Shown here: positions 55,488-64,000 of the stretch, piece by piece
How positions within the stretch are numbered: position 1 is the stretch's first letter
How the letters are laid out: the number at the start of each line of letters is the position of its first letter
From: Hafnia paralvei ATCC 29927
Lineage (GTDB): Bacteria; Pseudomonadota; Gammaproteobacteria; Enterobacterales; Enterobacteriaceae
Direction of reading: 5' to 3'
DNA length: 64,000 nucleotides
NCBI RefSeq assembly: GCF_001655005.1
Contig: NZ_LXET01000010.1
Location: 1 to 64,000 of the forward strand
The notes under the pieces: generated by a model
Told to the model about the DNA's origin: nothing
What the model saw: only the letters and a program-made list of their open reading frames with translations
Databases searched by the model: none
Made by a program: the position numbers and the translations under genes

Positions 55488-55561
55488 TCTTCAAGTGCGC
55501 CAATGCTGGTGCTAATACGGTTCAGCATTGGATAGTGAGACTTTCGTCACCCGATCAAAGC

Positions 55562-55591
55562 TTTACAGAATTGTTAACATTTTTGTAAACT
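55562..55591 (+). promoter_or_regulatory. Probable lpd promoter
   Basis: A -35 TTTACA (55562-55567), 18-bp spacer and -10 TAAACT (55586-55591), with GTTAACATTTTTGTAA between, which resembles ArcA-type sequences. It lies about 170 bp before lpd. The arrangement recalls the separate lpd promoter of E. coli, which lets lpd also serve 2-oxoglutarate dehydrogenase. Confidence 0.6.
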
Positions 55592-55760
55592 ATGGGCAGT
55601 ACGAGCGTCCCGGTGGTCGATGGGCGTTATGAATGACTCTCCATATCCGTGGGTAATATTCCCGAGGATATACAGGTTGTGAGCCAAACAATGACGTTGG
55701 CAGTGATGTTATCAATATGGATGATGTCGCACCCGCCGGACAAACAATAAAGAGGTCATG

Positions 55761-57185
55761 ATGAGTACTGAAATTAAAACTCAGGTCGTGGTACTTGGGG
55801 CGGGCCCAGCAGGTTACTCTGCGGCTTTCCGTTGCGCGGATTTAGGTTTAGAAACCATCATCGTTGAACGTTATTCCACCTTGGGTGGCGTATGTTTGAA
55901 CGTCGGTTGTATCCCTTCTAAGGCTTTGCTGCACGTAGCGAAAGTGATTGAAGAAGCCAAAGCATTGGCTGAACACGGCATCGTTTTCGGTGAGCCGAAA
56001 ACTGACATCGATAAAGTCCGTGTCTGGAAAGAAAAAGTCATTACTCAGCTGACCGGCGGTCTGGCTGGGATGGCTAAAGGTCGTAAAGTCAAAGTGGTTA
56101 ACGGTCTGGGCAAATTTACCGGCGCTAACACTCTGGAAGTTGAAGGTGAGAACGGTAAAACCGTGATCAACTTTGATAACGCAATTATCGCTGCGGGCTC
56201 TCGTCCAATTCAACTGCCATTCATTCCACATGAAGACCCACGCGTTTGGGATTCAACGGATGCGCTGGCGCTGAAATCAGTCCCAGAGCGTCTACTGGTG
56301 ATGGGCGGTGGTATCATCGGTCTGGAAATGGGGACCGTTTACCACGCGCTGGGTTCTCAGATTGATGTGGTTGAAATGTTTGATCAGGTCATTCCTGCTG
56401 CTGACAAAGACGTGGTGAAAGTGTTTACCAAGCGTATCAGCAAGCAATTTAACCTGATGCTGGAAACCAAAGTGACGGCGGTTGAAGCCAAAGAAGATGG
56501 CATCTACGTTACGATGGAAGGTAAGAAAGCGCCGGCTGAGCCACAGCGTTATGATGCCGTTCTGGTTGCTATCGGCCGTGTACCTAACGGTAAACAGCTG
56601 GATGCAGGTAAAGCAGGCGTTGAAGTTGACGAGCGTGGATTTATTCATGTCGACAAACAGCTGCGTACTAACGTGCCTCATATCTTTGCTATTGGTGACA
56701 TCGTGGGTCAGCCAATGCTGGCGCACAAAGGTGTTCACGAAGGCCACGTTGCCGCTGAAGTTATCGCAGGTATGAAGCATTACTTCGATCCGAAGGTCAT
56801 TCCTTCAATCGCTTACACCGAGCCAGAAGTTGCCTGGGTTGGTATGACCGAGAAAGAAGCGAAAGAAAAAGGCATCAGCTACGAAACCTCCACCTTCCCG
56901 TGGGCTGCTTCTGGCCGTGCTATCGCTTCCGATTGTGCTGACGGTATGACTAAGCTGATCTTTGACAAAGAATCTCACCGCATTATTGGTGGTGCGATTG
57001 TGGGTACTAACGGCGGCGAGCTGTTAGGTGAGATCGGTCTGGCAATCGAGATGGGCTGTGACGCTGAAGACATCGCGCTGACTATCCATGCTCACCCAAC
57101 GCTGCATGAATCCGTTGGTTTAGCCGCAGAGATCTACGAAGGTAGCATCACTGACTTGCCTAACCCGAAAGCGAAAAAGAAATAA
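55761..57185 (+). CDS. lpd: Dihydrolipoamide dehydrogenase
   Basis: FAD flavoprotein E3 of the pyruvate and 2-oxoglutarate dehydrogenase complexes and of glycine cleavage; reoxidises dihydrolipoamide with NAD. With ATG 55761 it has 474 residues, as in E. coli; an ATG just before, at 55758, is the alternative. The FAD motif VVLGAGPAGYSAA is near residue 11, the redox disulfide is Cys45/Cys50 in GGVCLNVGCIPSKA, the NAD motif MGGGIIGLEMG near 182, and the active-site His-Glu in HAHPTLHE near 445. Confidence 0.97.
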   Translation: MSTEIKTQVVVLGAGPAGYSAAFRCADLGLETIIVERYSTLGGVCLNVGCIPSKALLHVAKVIEEAKALAEHGIVFGEPKTDIDKVRVWKEKVITQLTGGLAGMAKGRKVKVVNGLGKFTGANTLEVEGENGKTVINFDNAIIAAGSRPIQLPFIPHEDPRVWDSTDALALKSVPERLLVMGGGIIGLEMGTVYHALGSQIDVVEMFDQVIPAADKDVVKVFTKRISKQFNLMLETKVTAVEAKEDGIYVTMEGKKAPAEPQRYDAVLVAIGRVPNGKQLDAGKAGVEVDERGFIHVDKQLRTNVPHIFAIGDIVGQPMLAHKGVHEGHVAAEVIAGMKHYFDPKVIPSIAYTEPEVAWVGMTEKEAKEKGISYETSTFPWAASGRAIASDCADGMTKLIFDKESHRIIGGAIVGTNGGELLGEIGLAIEMGCDAEDIALTIHAHPTLHESVGLAAEIYEGSITDLPNPKAKKK

Positions 57186-57215
57186 GTTTTTGCGTTTAAT
57201 GCGCTGAAATTGCTA

Positions 57216-57248
57216 AACGGCTCCCTAACTTAGGGAGCCGTTTTTTTT
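57216..57248 (+). terminator. lpd terminator
   Basis: A 12-bp perfect stem, AACGGCTCCCTA with TAGGGAGCCGTT and a 3-nt loop, with eight T in a row at its end. It lies 30 bp after the lpd stop. Confidence 0.93.
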
Positions 57249-57338
57249 ACGATATATACAACCAGTAATGAAGCTGACTGAGGGCGATTTTTTCAGAACC
57301 GGTTTAAGTACGCAGAGGTGGAACTGTTTTTTGGCGGG

Positions 57339-57596
57339 CTAATCGTCTTTGAATCCGATAAAAAAGGCTGCAGTGAACAGAAGCACGCCAACGATGAGTG
57401 CAAATAGGAAGAAGTTCATCCCCCAAACCATGGTGCCACTGTCTAAATCAGTGCGCGTTAAATGATCACCATTGAGCACTAAATATTGAGTCTGCGAGCT
57501 ATCAATCAGATAAAACAGCGCCGCAATTGCCAGTAATACCGAGGCAATTTGTAGCACCGTAAGATAAAAAGTTTTTGATTTCCTTTTGAACTTCAT
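57339..57596 (-). CDS. Small two-helix membrane protein, unknown function
   Basis: An 85-residue frame I do not recognise. A basic N-terminus (MKFKRKSKTF) leads into a hydrophobic segment at about residues 11-28. A polar loop with LNGDHLTRTDLDSG follows, then a second hydrophobic segment at about 58-80 ending in the charged FKDD. This predicts an inner-membrane protein with both ends in the cytoplasm. AGGATGCGAA lies before ATG as a fair ribosome-binding site. It occupies the place of yacH in E. coli but bears no likeness to it. No partner gene is adjacent. Confidence 0.65.
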   Translation of the reverse strand: MKFKRKSKTFYLTVLQIASVLLAIAALFYLIDSSQTQYLVLNGDHLTRTDLDSGTMVWGMNFFLFALIVGVLLFTAAFFIGFKDD

Positions 57597-57903
57597 TTCG
57601 CATCCTGCACCTGCTTACAACGATAGAGGATCATAGCGAAAAAATAGGCGACTAGATCCTAGAACAGATCAATATTTATCAGTTTTTGGAATTTAATACT
57701 GTCGTAGAAAGGTAAGAATTTGCTTCATGCTATATCTATGTTGCTTTTATGTGAACAGTTTAACAACCGCGTTAAATCCTGATATGCTGGACGGGCATAA
57801 CCGGGTACTCTACCTATGAAGACCTTAACGAAAGAAAGGTCTTGTTCTTTCGGAGCGTAGGATAACGTTCCAAAGATATCTGACTTACCAGTGACCCGGT
57901 GGT

Positions 57904-57968
57904 GGGTGTGTTCCGTAGTGGGTTATCGCTCAGATGCCAACGTTGGAAACGCACTACGCAACACACCC
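57904..57968. repeat. Long hairpin in the acnB leader
   Basis: GGGTGTGTTCCGTAGTG (57904-57920) and CACTACGCAACACACCC (57952-57968) pair at 16 of 17 positions. The loop contains the palindrome CCAACGTTGG. It ends 44 nt before the acnB start codon, so it should form in the mRNA leader. The rest of the gap, 57597-57903, shows no gene. Confidence 0.75.
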
Positions 57969-58012
57969 TCTGCACACATAATGACTCCAACAATGAGAGC
58001 GAGGATAAAGTC

Positions 58013-60610
58013 GTGCTAAAAGAATATCGCGAGCACGTTGCTGAACGTGCGGCAGAAGGCGTGGTTCCTAAACCACTGGATGCGACGCAAATGGCTGGGT
58101 TGGTGGAATTACTGAAATCGCCACCGGCGGGTGAAGAGGAATTCCTGTTAGATCTTTTGATTAATCGTGTGCCACCGGGCGTTGATGAAGCGGCCTATGT
58201 TAAAGCCGGTTTTCTTGCCGCCGTGGCGAAAGGCGAAACAACCTCTCCTCTGGTTTCTCCAGAAAAAGCCGTTGAGCTGCTTGGCACCATGCAGGGCGGT
58301 TATAATATCCATCCTCTGATTAACGCTCTCGATGATACTAAACTGGCTCCAATCGCCGCTAAAGCGTTGTCACACACTTTGCTGATGTTTGATAACTTCT
58401 ACGATGTGGAAGAGAAAGCCAAAGCAGGGAATGAGTATGCTCAGCAGGTACTGAAATCTTGGGCAGACGCTGACTGGTATTTATCACGTCCTGAATTAGC
58501 CGAGAAAATCACCGTCACCGTATTTAAAGTGACCGGTGAAACTAACACCGATGACCTGTCTCCAGCTCCGGACGCTTGGTCACGTCCTGATATTCCTCTC
58601 CATGCCTTGGCAATGTTGAAAAACGAACGTGAAGGTATCGTTCCTGATCAGCCGGGTAGCGTTGGTCCAATTAAACAAATTGAGTTGCTGAACAAAAAAG
58701 GTTTCCCTTTAGCTTATGTGGGGGATGTCGTCGGAACCGGCTCTTCACGTAAATCAGCGACTAACTCCGTATTGTGGTTTATGGGGGATGATATTCCTCA
58801 TGTGCCAAACAAACGCGCTGGCGGGGTCGTTCTTGGCGGTAAAATTGCACCGATTTTCTTCAATACCATGGAAGATGCGGGCGCACTGCCAATCGAAGTT
58901 GATGTGTCTAAGCTAAACATGGGCGATGTGATTGATATTTACCCTTATAAAGGTGAAGTCCGTCATCACGAAACCAATGAGCTGTTGGCCGAGTTTGAGC
59001 TGAAAACCGAAGTACTGCTGGATGAAGTTCGCGCCGGTGGGCGTATTCCGTTGATCATCGGCCGTGGTTTAACAACCAAAGCACGTGAGGCGCTAAACCT
59101 GCCACAGAGTGAAGTATTCCGTATTGCTAAACCGGTAGCAGATAGCGGTAAAGGTTTCTCATTAGCGCAGAAAATGGTGGGGCGTGCCTGTGGAACCAAA
59201 GGTATTCGTCCTGGACAGTACTGTGAGCCGAAGATGACCTCCGTAGGTTCTCAGGATACCACTGGCCCAATGACTCGTGATGAATTGAAAGACTTGGCCT
59301 GCTTGGGCTTCTCAGCCGATTTGGTCATGCAGTCATTTTGCCATACTGCGGCTTACCCTAAGCCGGTAGACGTCACGACGCACCATACGTTGCCCGATTT
59401 CATTATGAACCGTGGCGGTGTATCACTGCGTCCAGGTGACGGTATTATTCACTCATGGTTGAACCGTATGCTGCTGCCAGATACGGTGGGTACGGGCGGT
59501 GACTCCCATACTCGTTTCCCTATTGGGATCTCTTTCCCTGCAGGGTCTGGCTTAGTGGCGTTTGCTGCTGCGACGGGTGTGATGCCTCTGGACATGCCGG
59601 AGTCTGTACTGGTTCGATTTAAAGGCAAAATGCAGCCGGGAATTACCCTGCGCGATTTGGTTCATGCCATTCCTTACTATGCGATTCAGCAAGGCTTGCT
59701 GACCGTTGAGAAGAAAGGTAAGAAAAATATCTTCTCAGGACGCATTCTGGAAATTGAAGGCTTACCAGAACTGAAGGTTGAGCAGGCGTTTGAACTGGCG
59801 GATGCTTCTGCAGAGCGCTCTGCGGCGGGCTGTACCATCAAACTGGATAAGGCGCCGATTACTGAATATCTCAGTTCTAACATCGTGTTGCTGAAGTGGA
59901 TGATTGCGGAAGGCTACGGCGATCGTCGCACTTTAGAGCGTCGTATTCAGGGAATGGAAAAATGGTTGGCCGATCCACAACTGTTGGAAGGCGATGCCGA
60001 TGCAGAATATGCCGCAGTGATCGACATCGATCTTGCTGATATCAAACAACCAATTCTGTGTGCGCCAAACGATCCGGATGATGCGCGTCTGCTGTCTGAC
60101 GTGGCTGGCGAGAAGATCGATGAAGTCTTCATCGGTTCTTGCATGACTAACATCGGCCATTTCCGTGCGGCGGGTAAACTATTGGATGGTCACAAGGGCC
60201 AACTGCCAACGCGTCTATGGGTGGCTCCACCTACCAAGATGGATGCAGCACAGCTGACGGAAGAGGGCTACTACAGCATCTTCGGTAAGAGCGGGGCACG
60301 TGTCGAAATTCCTGGGTGCTCGCTGTGTATGGGGAACCAAGCTCGCGTGGCAGATGGCGCAACCGTGGTTTCAACGTCTACGCGTAACTTCCCGAACCGT
60401 TTAGGGACAGGGGCGAATGTGTATCTGGCTTCGGCTGAACTGGCGGCGGTTGCTTCGCTGTTAGGGCGTTTGCCGAACCCTGAAGAGTACCAGCAGTACA
60501 TGGAGCAGGTGGATAAAACTGCGGTAGACACCTACCGTTACCTGAACTTTGACAAGCTGGAACAGTACACTGAAAAAGCAGATGGTGTGATTTTCCAGAC
60601 TGCGGTCTGA
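58013..60610 (+). CDS. acnB: Aconitate hydratase B
   Basis: Main TCA-cycle aconitase, a [4Fe-4S] enzyme that interconverts citrate and isocitrate; it also does 2-methylcitrate chemistry. It has 865 residues, as in E. coli, from GTG 58013 behind GAGGAT. An upstream 38-residue extension of the frame has no family match. AcnB-specific layout: N-terminal HEAT-like domain (about 1-160), then the swivel domain, then the cluster domains with cysteines in IGSCMTNIGHFR (about 710) and GCSLCMGN (about 769-772). In relatives the apo-protein binds mRNA and regulates its own message. Its terminator is split by the repeat at 60648. Confidence 0.96.
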   Translation: MLKEYREHVAERAAEGVVPKPLDATQMAGLVELLKSPPAGEEEFLLDLLINRVPPGVDEAAYVKAGFLAAVAKGETTSPLVSPEKAVELLGTMQGGYNIHPLINALDDTKLAPIAAKALSHTLLMFDNFYDVEEKAKAGNEYAQQVLKSWADADWYLSRPELAEKITVTVFKVTGETNTDDLSPAPDAWSRPDIPLHALAMLKNEREGIVPDQPGSVGPIKQIELLNKKGFPLAYVGDVVGTGSSRKSATNSVLWFMGDDIPHVPNKRAGGVVLGGKIAPIFFNTMEDAGALPIEVDVSKLNMGDVIDIYPYKGEVRHHETNELLAEFELKTEVLLDEVRAGGRIPLIIGRGLTTKAREALNLPQSEVFRIAKPVADSGKGFSLAQKMVGRACGTKGIRPGQYCEPKMTSVGSQDTTGPMTRDELKDLACLGFSADLVMQSFCHTAAYPKPVDVTTHHTLPDFIMNRGGVSLRPGDGIIHSWLNRMLLPDTVGTGGDSHTRFPIGISFPAGSGLVAFAAATGVMPLDMPESVLVRFKGKMQPGITLRDLVHAIPYYAIQQGLLTVEKKGKKNIFSGRILEIEGLPELKVEQAFELADASAERSAAGCTIKLDKAPITEYLSSNIVLLKWMIAEGYGDRRTLERRIQGMEKWLADPQLLEGDADAEYAAVIDIDLADIKQPILCAPNDPDDARLLSDVAGEKIDEVFIGSCMTNIGHFRAAGKLLDGHKGQLPTRLWVAPPTKMDAAQLTEEGYYSIFGKSGARVEIPGCSLCMGNQARVADGATVVSTSTRNFPNRLGTGANVYLASAELAAVASLLGRLPNPEEYQQYMEQVDKTAVDTYRYLNFDKLEQYTEKADGVIFQTAV

Positions 60611-60628
60611 TTTGCATCAAATGAGATT

Positions 60629-60793
60629 AAAAGGGAGGCATTCGGCGAATGCTGGTCACTTAAGCGTGATTTTAGGGGAAGTACACCGATGGGGTCGTAG
60701 CAGCTTTAGCTGCCGGAGCGCCCCGCGGTGTGCTAGCCCCGTGTATCTCGATCTCTTAAACGATCAGAATTAGGCTTTGGCCTCCCCTTTTTT
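60629..60793 (+). terminator. acnB terminator with an element in its loop
   Basis: AAAAGGGAGGC (60629-60639) and GCCTCCCCTTTT (60780-60791) pair with one bulged C, and T follows to 60793. The arms are about 140 bp apart because the second copy of the structured repeat lies between them. The stem is far more distant than in a normal terminator, though the rod-like insert could bring the arms together. Confidence 0.7.
60648..60773 (+). repeat. Structured repeat element, copy 2 (acnB 3' region)
   Basis: The core 60661-60764 differs from 9061-9164 only at 60719 (C for T) and 60743 (G for A). Flanks share AATGCTGG on the left and ATTAG on the right. The first change replaces a G-U pair with G-C, the second a U-A pair with U-G, so the predicted rod structure is kept. 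Orientation relative to the upstream gene is the same in both copies. No clear target-site duplication was found at this copy. Confidence 0.8.
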
Positions 60794-61027
60794 GCAGCAT
60801 TTTTGCGAGGTCTATTGGCTCAGATAAAAAGGCGATCTCATCTCTAGCCGATAATGATAGGGCTAGGCGTTCACCTAGCGTTTCAAATCATCATCTAGAC
60901 GTAATAATAACGAGCAAATAGTTTAGTTAGCTTTAAGTAATATGTTAAATCCACCAGCATAGTCGGTGGATTTTTATATCGTCATAGTTGAAGCCGTACC
61001 CAGCTATATGATGGGTTTTCCGACTAA
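60794..61027. other. Intergenic region after acnB
   Basis: Between the acnB terminator and the convergent yfbK-like gene. AT-rich in its right half. ATCCACCAGCATAGTCGGTGGAT (about 60950-60972, given as a stem of ATCCACC with GGTGGAT) may be a terminator of the yfbK-like gene or of acnB. No coding frame seen. Confidence 0.4.
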
Positions 61028-62662
61028 TTATTTCTCAGTCGATGAAAGATTTTTCGCTAAAGTCGCAATCTGGATAAACTCGGCGCGCAGGCCTAATGAA
61101 TCATCCCCCTTTGCATCACGAGCCAGATTTATGGTGTCATCGATACTAAACGCTCCCGTATAACGCCCGTTATTTTTTAGCTGTTGTGCCAATGCTGCAA
61201 CGGCGCTAGCAAAGCGGAAGTCATCACTGGCTTGCGACAACGATGATTTTATCTGTGATTTTGTGAGCGGGATTTCAATCAATTTTGAATCATTTCTGAT
61301 TTCTGATGATACGTCCGCGTCTTTGTTTTTTTGCAGCGTTGGCTCTTTATACCGAATGCGCAGCAGGGCGAGCTCGTTGTTCTTTATATCAGAGGATGGC
61401 GTATTATGCTGATAGCGAGACTTCTCTAGCCAGCCTTTTTCCCCTACTGGAATAATTTCATATAAGGCCGTGACCGTATGTCCTGCACCAATATCTCCGG
61501 CATCCACTTTATCATTGCTAAAGTCTTCTTGGTTGAGTAGGCGTTTTTCATACCCTAATAAACGGTATTCTTTGACCTGCTGCGGATTGAATTCAACTTG
61601 TAGTTTAAGATCGTTTGCGACCACGCTCATGGTTGAACTCAGTTGCTCAACCAGTACTTTTTGCGCCTCTTGCATACTGTCTATATAGGCGTAATTACCA
61701 TTGCCGACGTCTGCAATATGCATCATGAGCGAATCGTTATAATTTCCTTGACCAAATCCTAACGTGGTTAGGTTAATACCATTTTTAGACTTCTTCTTTA
61801 TTTTCTCTTCCAACTGGTGAGTATCAGTGACACCAACGTTAAAGTCGCCGTCGGTGGCTAAGAAAATACGGTTGATCCCATTTTTAATGAATCCTTTTTC
61901 AGCCATTTGGTAGGCCAAGTCAATTCCAGAACCGCCCGCAGTACTGCCGCCAGCACTTAGCTGGTTGATAGCAGAGAGAATATCTGATTTATCTTTACCA
62001 GAGGTCGGTGGCAAAACTGTTTTTGTTTCGCCTGAATAAATGACGATAGATATTTTATCTTGATCGCGCATTTTATTAACCAATAATTTCAGCGAGTTTT
62101 TTACTAGCGGTAACTTATCTTCGTCACTCATAGAGCCGGATACATCTATTAAAAACACCAGATTGGCGGGTGGCAATGCCGTTGCGTTTATGTCGGTTGC
62201 CTTAATGGCAATACGTAACAGCTTCGAGTGCGCGTTCCAAGGGGTTGGCGCAATCTCGGTGGCGACGCTAAACGGCGAGTTATCGACCGGCTTAGGGTAA
62301 TTATAATGGAAGTAATTAAGCCATTCTTCTAAACGTATAGAATCAGACGGCGGCAATGTTCCTCTATTCAATAAACTGCGCATCATGGTGTAACTGCCAG
62401 TATCAACATCGGCGCTAAACGTAGAGATGGGTTCTTGAGCGACAGATTTGACACTGTTTTCCGTATAGGTTGGATATTTATTATGGTCCACGGTCATCGG
62501 ACTGGCCTGAGTATTCACTGCTAGCTGAGGCTGCATTGCGCCAATGATGTATTCGTTTCCCGTGTGTGCGTATGGATTTTTTTGTGAACAACCACTGGCT
62601 ACTAAGCTGGATACACATAAAGTGCTTACAAGCAGTATTTTATGTATTGGTTTTTTTTTCAT
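61028..62662 (-). CDS. YfbK-like VWA-domain lipoprotein
   Basis: Lipoprotein of the YfbK family. From ATG 62662 it has 544 residues. A Lys-rich start and hydrophobic segment end in the lipobox LVASGC (lipid-modified Cys25), so it should be membrane-anchored, facing the periplasm. An N-terminal VWA-associated domain (about 70-160) precedes a von Willebrand A domain with an intact metal-binding DVSGS (about 173-177) and later ATDGDFNVG. The C-terminal part matches the DUF3520 region. ATG 62671 is an alternative start but sits too close to the AAGGA. Function is unknown; surface binding or assembly is only a guess. A different gene order from E. coli begins here. Confidence 0.85.
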   Translation of the reverse strand: MKKKPIHKILLVSTLCVSSLVASGCSQKNPYAHTGNEYIIGAMQPQLAVNTQASPMTVDHNKYPTYTENSVKSVAQEPISTFSADVDTGSYTMMRSLLNRGTLPPSDSIRLEEWLNYFHYNYPKPVDNSPFSVATEIAPTPWNAHSKLLRIAIKATDINATALPPANLVFLIDVSGSMSDEDKLPLVKNSLKLLVNKMRDQDKISIVIYSGETKTVLPPTSGKDKSDILSAINQLSAGGSTAGGSGIDLAYQMAEKGFIKNGINRIFLATDGDFNVGVTDTHQLEEKIKKKSKNGINLTTLGFGQGNYNDSLMMHIADVGNGNYAYIDSMQEAQKVLVEQLSSTMSVVANDLKLQVEFNPQQVKEYRLLGYEKRLLNQEDFSNDKVDAGDIGAGHTVTALYEIIPVGEKGWLEKSRYQHNTPSSDIKNNELALLRIRYKEPTLQKNKDADVSSEIRNDSKLIEIPLTKSQIKSSLSQASDDFRFASAVAALAQQLKNNGRYTGAFSIDDTINLARDAKGDDSLGLRAEFIQIATLAKNLSSTEK

Positions 62663-62671
62663 GCTAAACAT

Positions 62672-63153
62672 TTCCTTATGCAGAACAGAATGGTTAATTA
62701 ATTTAACGTTTTATAAACTTTTTACATCTAGATAATAGAATCTTATTGCCTTAGATTATCGGTGACAGAAAGTAGAGCTATCTGCTCGATTATTTACGCT
62801 AGTGTTTTTAATACCTCTAGTAGATATCTTAATGAAAAATATAACCAGCATTTTATTCATACGTTGGGCTGAAAGTGGTGGCATTAAGATTATTCCGTTT
62901 TTAATTTTCTGTTGTTATAAGCTGCAATTAATAAAATTATTAATTTCAATATAAGAAAGGAATAATATTCTGATTGTTATCTGTTTTTTTCTATAGATTT
63001 ACTGCACATTATTAAGTTGAATGATATTGAGCGAAGTCTTAGTTCATCGCCCCTTGAAATATAGGCAAGTTTTCAATCCCCATACGTAAACTGACAGATA
63101 ACCCCGTAATATAGATGTAATAATATCGATAAATTGTACCCATGGGGTGTGTG
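62672..63153. other. AT-rich divergent intergenic region
   Basis: About 480 bp between the divergent yfbK-like and yebE-like genes. Very AT-rich, with no frame or RNA gene that I can support. It should hold both promoters. Confidence 0.45.
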
Positions 63154-63807
63154 ATGAAAAATAATTGGATGCAACAAATTCAATCTATGCTGGGTGATAA
63201 AACTAAATCACTTGGAGGTTCAGAGGGAGTGGGTAAGTTACTCGCACCTGCGGCATTAGGTGGTTTGGTTGGTGTTCTGCTAGGAAATAAATCATCCCGT
63301 AAACTGGTGGGAAAATTTGGCAAAAGTGCGTTGATTGTCGGCGGTTCTGCGGCGGTTGGCGCGGTGCTGTGGAATAAATATAAGCAGCGTGTCAAAGAAA
63401 CTCATCAGGATGAGCCTCAGTTCGGCGCTCAGGTTTCACCATTAGATACGCGCACTAAGCGACTGATTCAGGCTATTGTGTTTGCGGCTAAAAGTGATGG
63501 GCACGTTGATGAGACTGAACGTCAGGCAATCGATAAGAGCCTGCATGAGTTGGGGCTAGGTGCGGAAGCTGAACACTGGGTGCAAGACGCTTTGGCGCAG
63601 CCGTTAAATCCAGATTTGCTTGGGAAAGATATCAAGAACGAGGATGAAGCGCTTGAGGTTTATTACCTCAGCTGTGTCGTGATCGATATCGATCACTTTA
63701 TGGAGCGTAGCTATCTGGATGCTTTGGCTCAGTCGTTGAAGATCCCCGAGGATGTTAAGCAGGGCATTGAACATGATATCAGTGAGAAGAAGCGCGAGCT
63801 GGCTTGA
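63154..63807 (+). CDS. yebE: YebE-like inner-membrane protein (DUF533)
   Basis: A 217-residue protein of the DUF533 family, close to E. coli YebE (219). ATG 63154 gives MKNNWMQQIQSMLGD and has GGGG upstream; ATG 63142 would add four residues. Two Gly-rich hydrophobic segments (about 30-48 and 60-78) precede a cytoplasmic TerB-like helical domain, with AAKSDGHVDETERQAID and IDIDHFMERSYLDALA. In E. coli the gene is linked to the Cpx envelope-stress response. Function not known. A terminator follows at 63872. Confidence 0.88.
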   Translation: MKNNWMQQIQSMLGDKTKSLGGSEGVGKLLAPAALGGLVGVLLGNKSSRKLVGKFGKSALIVGGSAAVGAVLWNKYKQRVKETHQDEPQFGAQVSPLDTRTKRLIQAIVFAAKSDGHVDETERQAIDKSLHELGLGAEAEHWVQDALAQPLNPDLLGKDIKNEDEALEVYYLSCVVIDIDHFMERSYLDALAQSLKIPEDVKQGIEHDISEKKRELA

Positions 63808-63871
63808 CCCTAGAGGTTATTTTTGCTGATATACCGCGCCGGTTTTCTAAGAAAACGGTGTTAATTCCATG

Positions 63872-63900
63872 ACGGAGGCGATGGCCTCCGTTTTATTTTT
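63872..63900 (+). terminator. yebE terminator
   Basis: ACGGAGGC and GCCTCCGT pair around a 4-nt loop, then TTTATTTTT. It lies 64 bp after the yebE stop. Confidence 0.88.
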
Positions 63901-63951
63901 CCAGTTTGCGAGCCTCGACAGTACAGCTACGCAACGGATGTTTACACTACA

Positions 63952-64000
63952 CCTGTCATACTTCAAGCTGCATGTGCGTTGGCTGCGCTCACCTGCGTTA
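63952..64000. repeat. Partial dispersed repeat at the right edge
   Basis: CTTCAAGCTGCATGTGCG (63961 on) followed by TTGGCTGCGCTCACC resembles, from memory, an intergenic repeat common in Serratia, Yersinia and Hafnia genomes whose other half is an inverted copy. The window ends inside it, so the full element cannot be seen. Confidence 0.45.

Noticed and set aside
57899..58012. 38-residue extension of acnB
   Set aside because: It spans the leader hairpin and matches nothing in AcnB; GTG 58013 gives the exact family length.

Overview
The window is chromosomal core sequence of a gammaproteobacterium of the order Enterobacterales. Almost every protein is close to its E. coli K-12 counterpart in length and sequence, and the gene order follows the E. 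coli leu - ilvIH - cra - dcw - secA - guaC - ampDE - aroP - pdh - acnB segment with a few insertions and replacements. The differences (a FadD-like ligase between leuO and ilvI, alaE between cra and mraZ, a GH43/sugar-symporter pair between ampE and aroP, yfbK- and yebE-like genes after acnB) point away from Escherichia. A Hafnia-like genome is my best guess, but it is recall, not proof. I saw no rRNA, tRNA, CRISPR array, prophage or complete insertion sequence.

Layout. 1-5135: leuABCD on the minus strand, complete with promoter, a 27-residue Leu-rich leader peptide (leuL) and attenuator. 5136-11502: AT-rich leuO locus, an acyl-CoA ligase gene, then ilvIH. 11643-13183: cra and the convergent alanine exporter alaE. 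13942-30991: the whole division and cell wall (dcw) cluster, from the mraZ promoter to ftsZ, all on the plus strand and mostly overlapping or abutting. 31104-36080: lpxC, secM, secA, mutT. 36138-37765: coaE-zapD-yacG on the minus strand. 38159-44957: guaC, the hofC-hofB-ppdD type IV pilus-like genes, nadC, ampD and ampE. 45068-47472: a catabolic pair (GH43 glycosidase plus GPH-family symporter) with a CRP-like site upstream. 47694-57185: aroP with paired TyrR boxes, then pdhR-aceEF-lpd with a PdhR operator. 57339-63807: a small membrane protein, acnB, a YfbK-like VWA lipoprotein and a YebE-like protein.

How the genes work together. leuABCD and ilvIH make branched-chain amino acids, with LeuO encoded beside them. 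mraZ to ftsZ plus lpxC supply peptidoglycan precursors, the divisome and lipid A; ampD recycles wall fragments. secM/secA drive protein export. pdhR-aceEF-lpd and acnB carry carbon from pyruvate into the TCA cycle, and cra adjusts central carbon flow.

The most unusual signal is not a gene. A segment of about 104 bp occurs twice, upstream of ilvI (9061-9164) and inside the acnB terminator loop (60661-60764), with 102 of 104 positions identical. It folds on paper as a long rod-like hairpin, and both substitutions keep base pairing. The ilvI copy is flanked by a 10-bp direct repeat like a target-site duplication. It looks like a small mobile or RNA-encoding element that I cannot assign to a named family.
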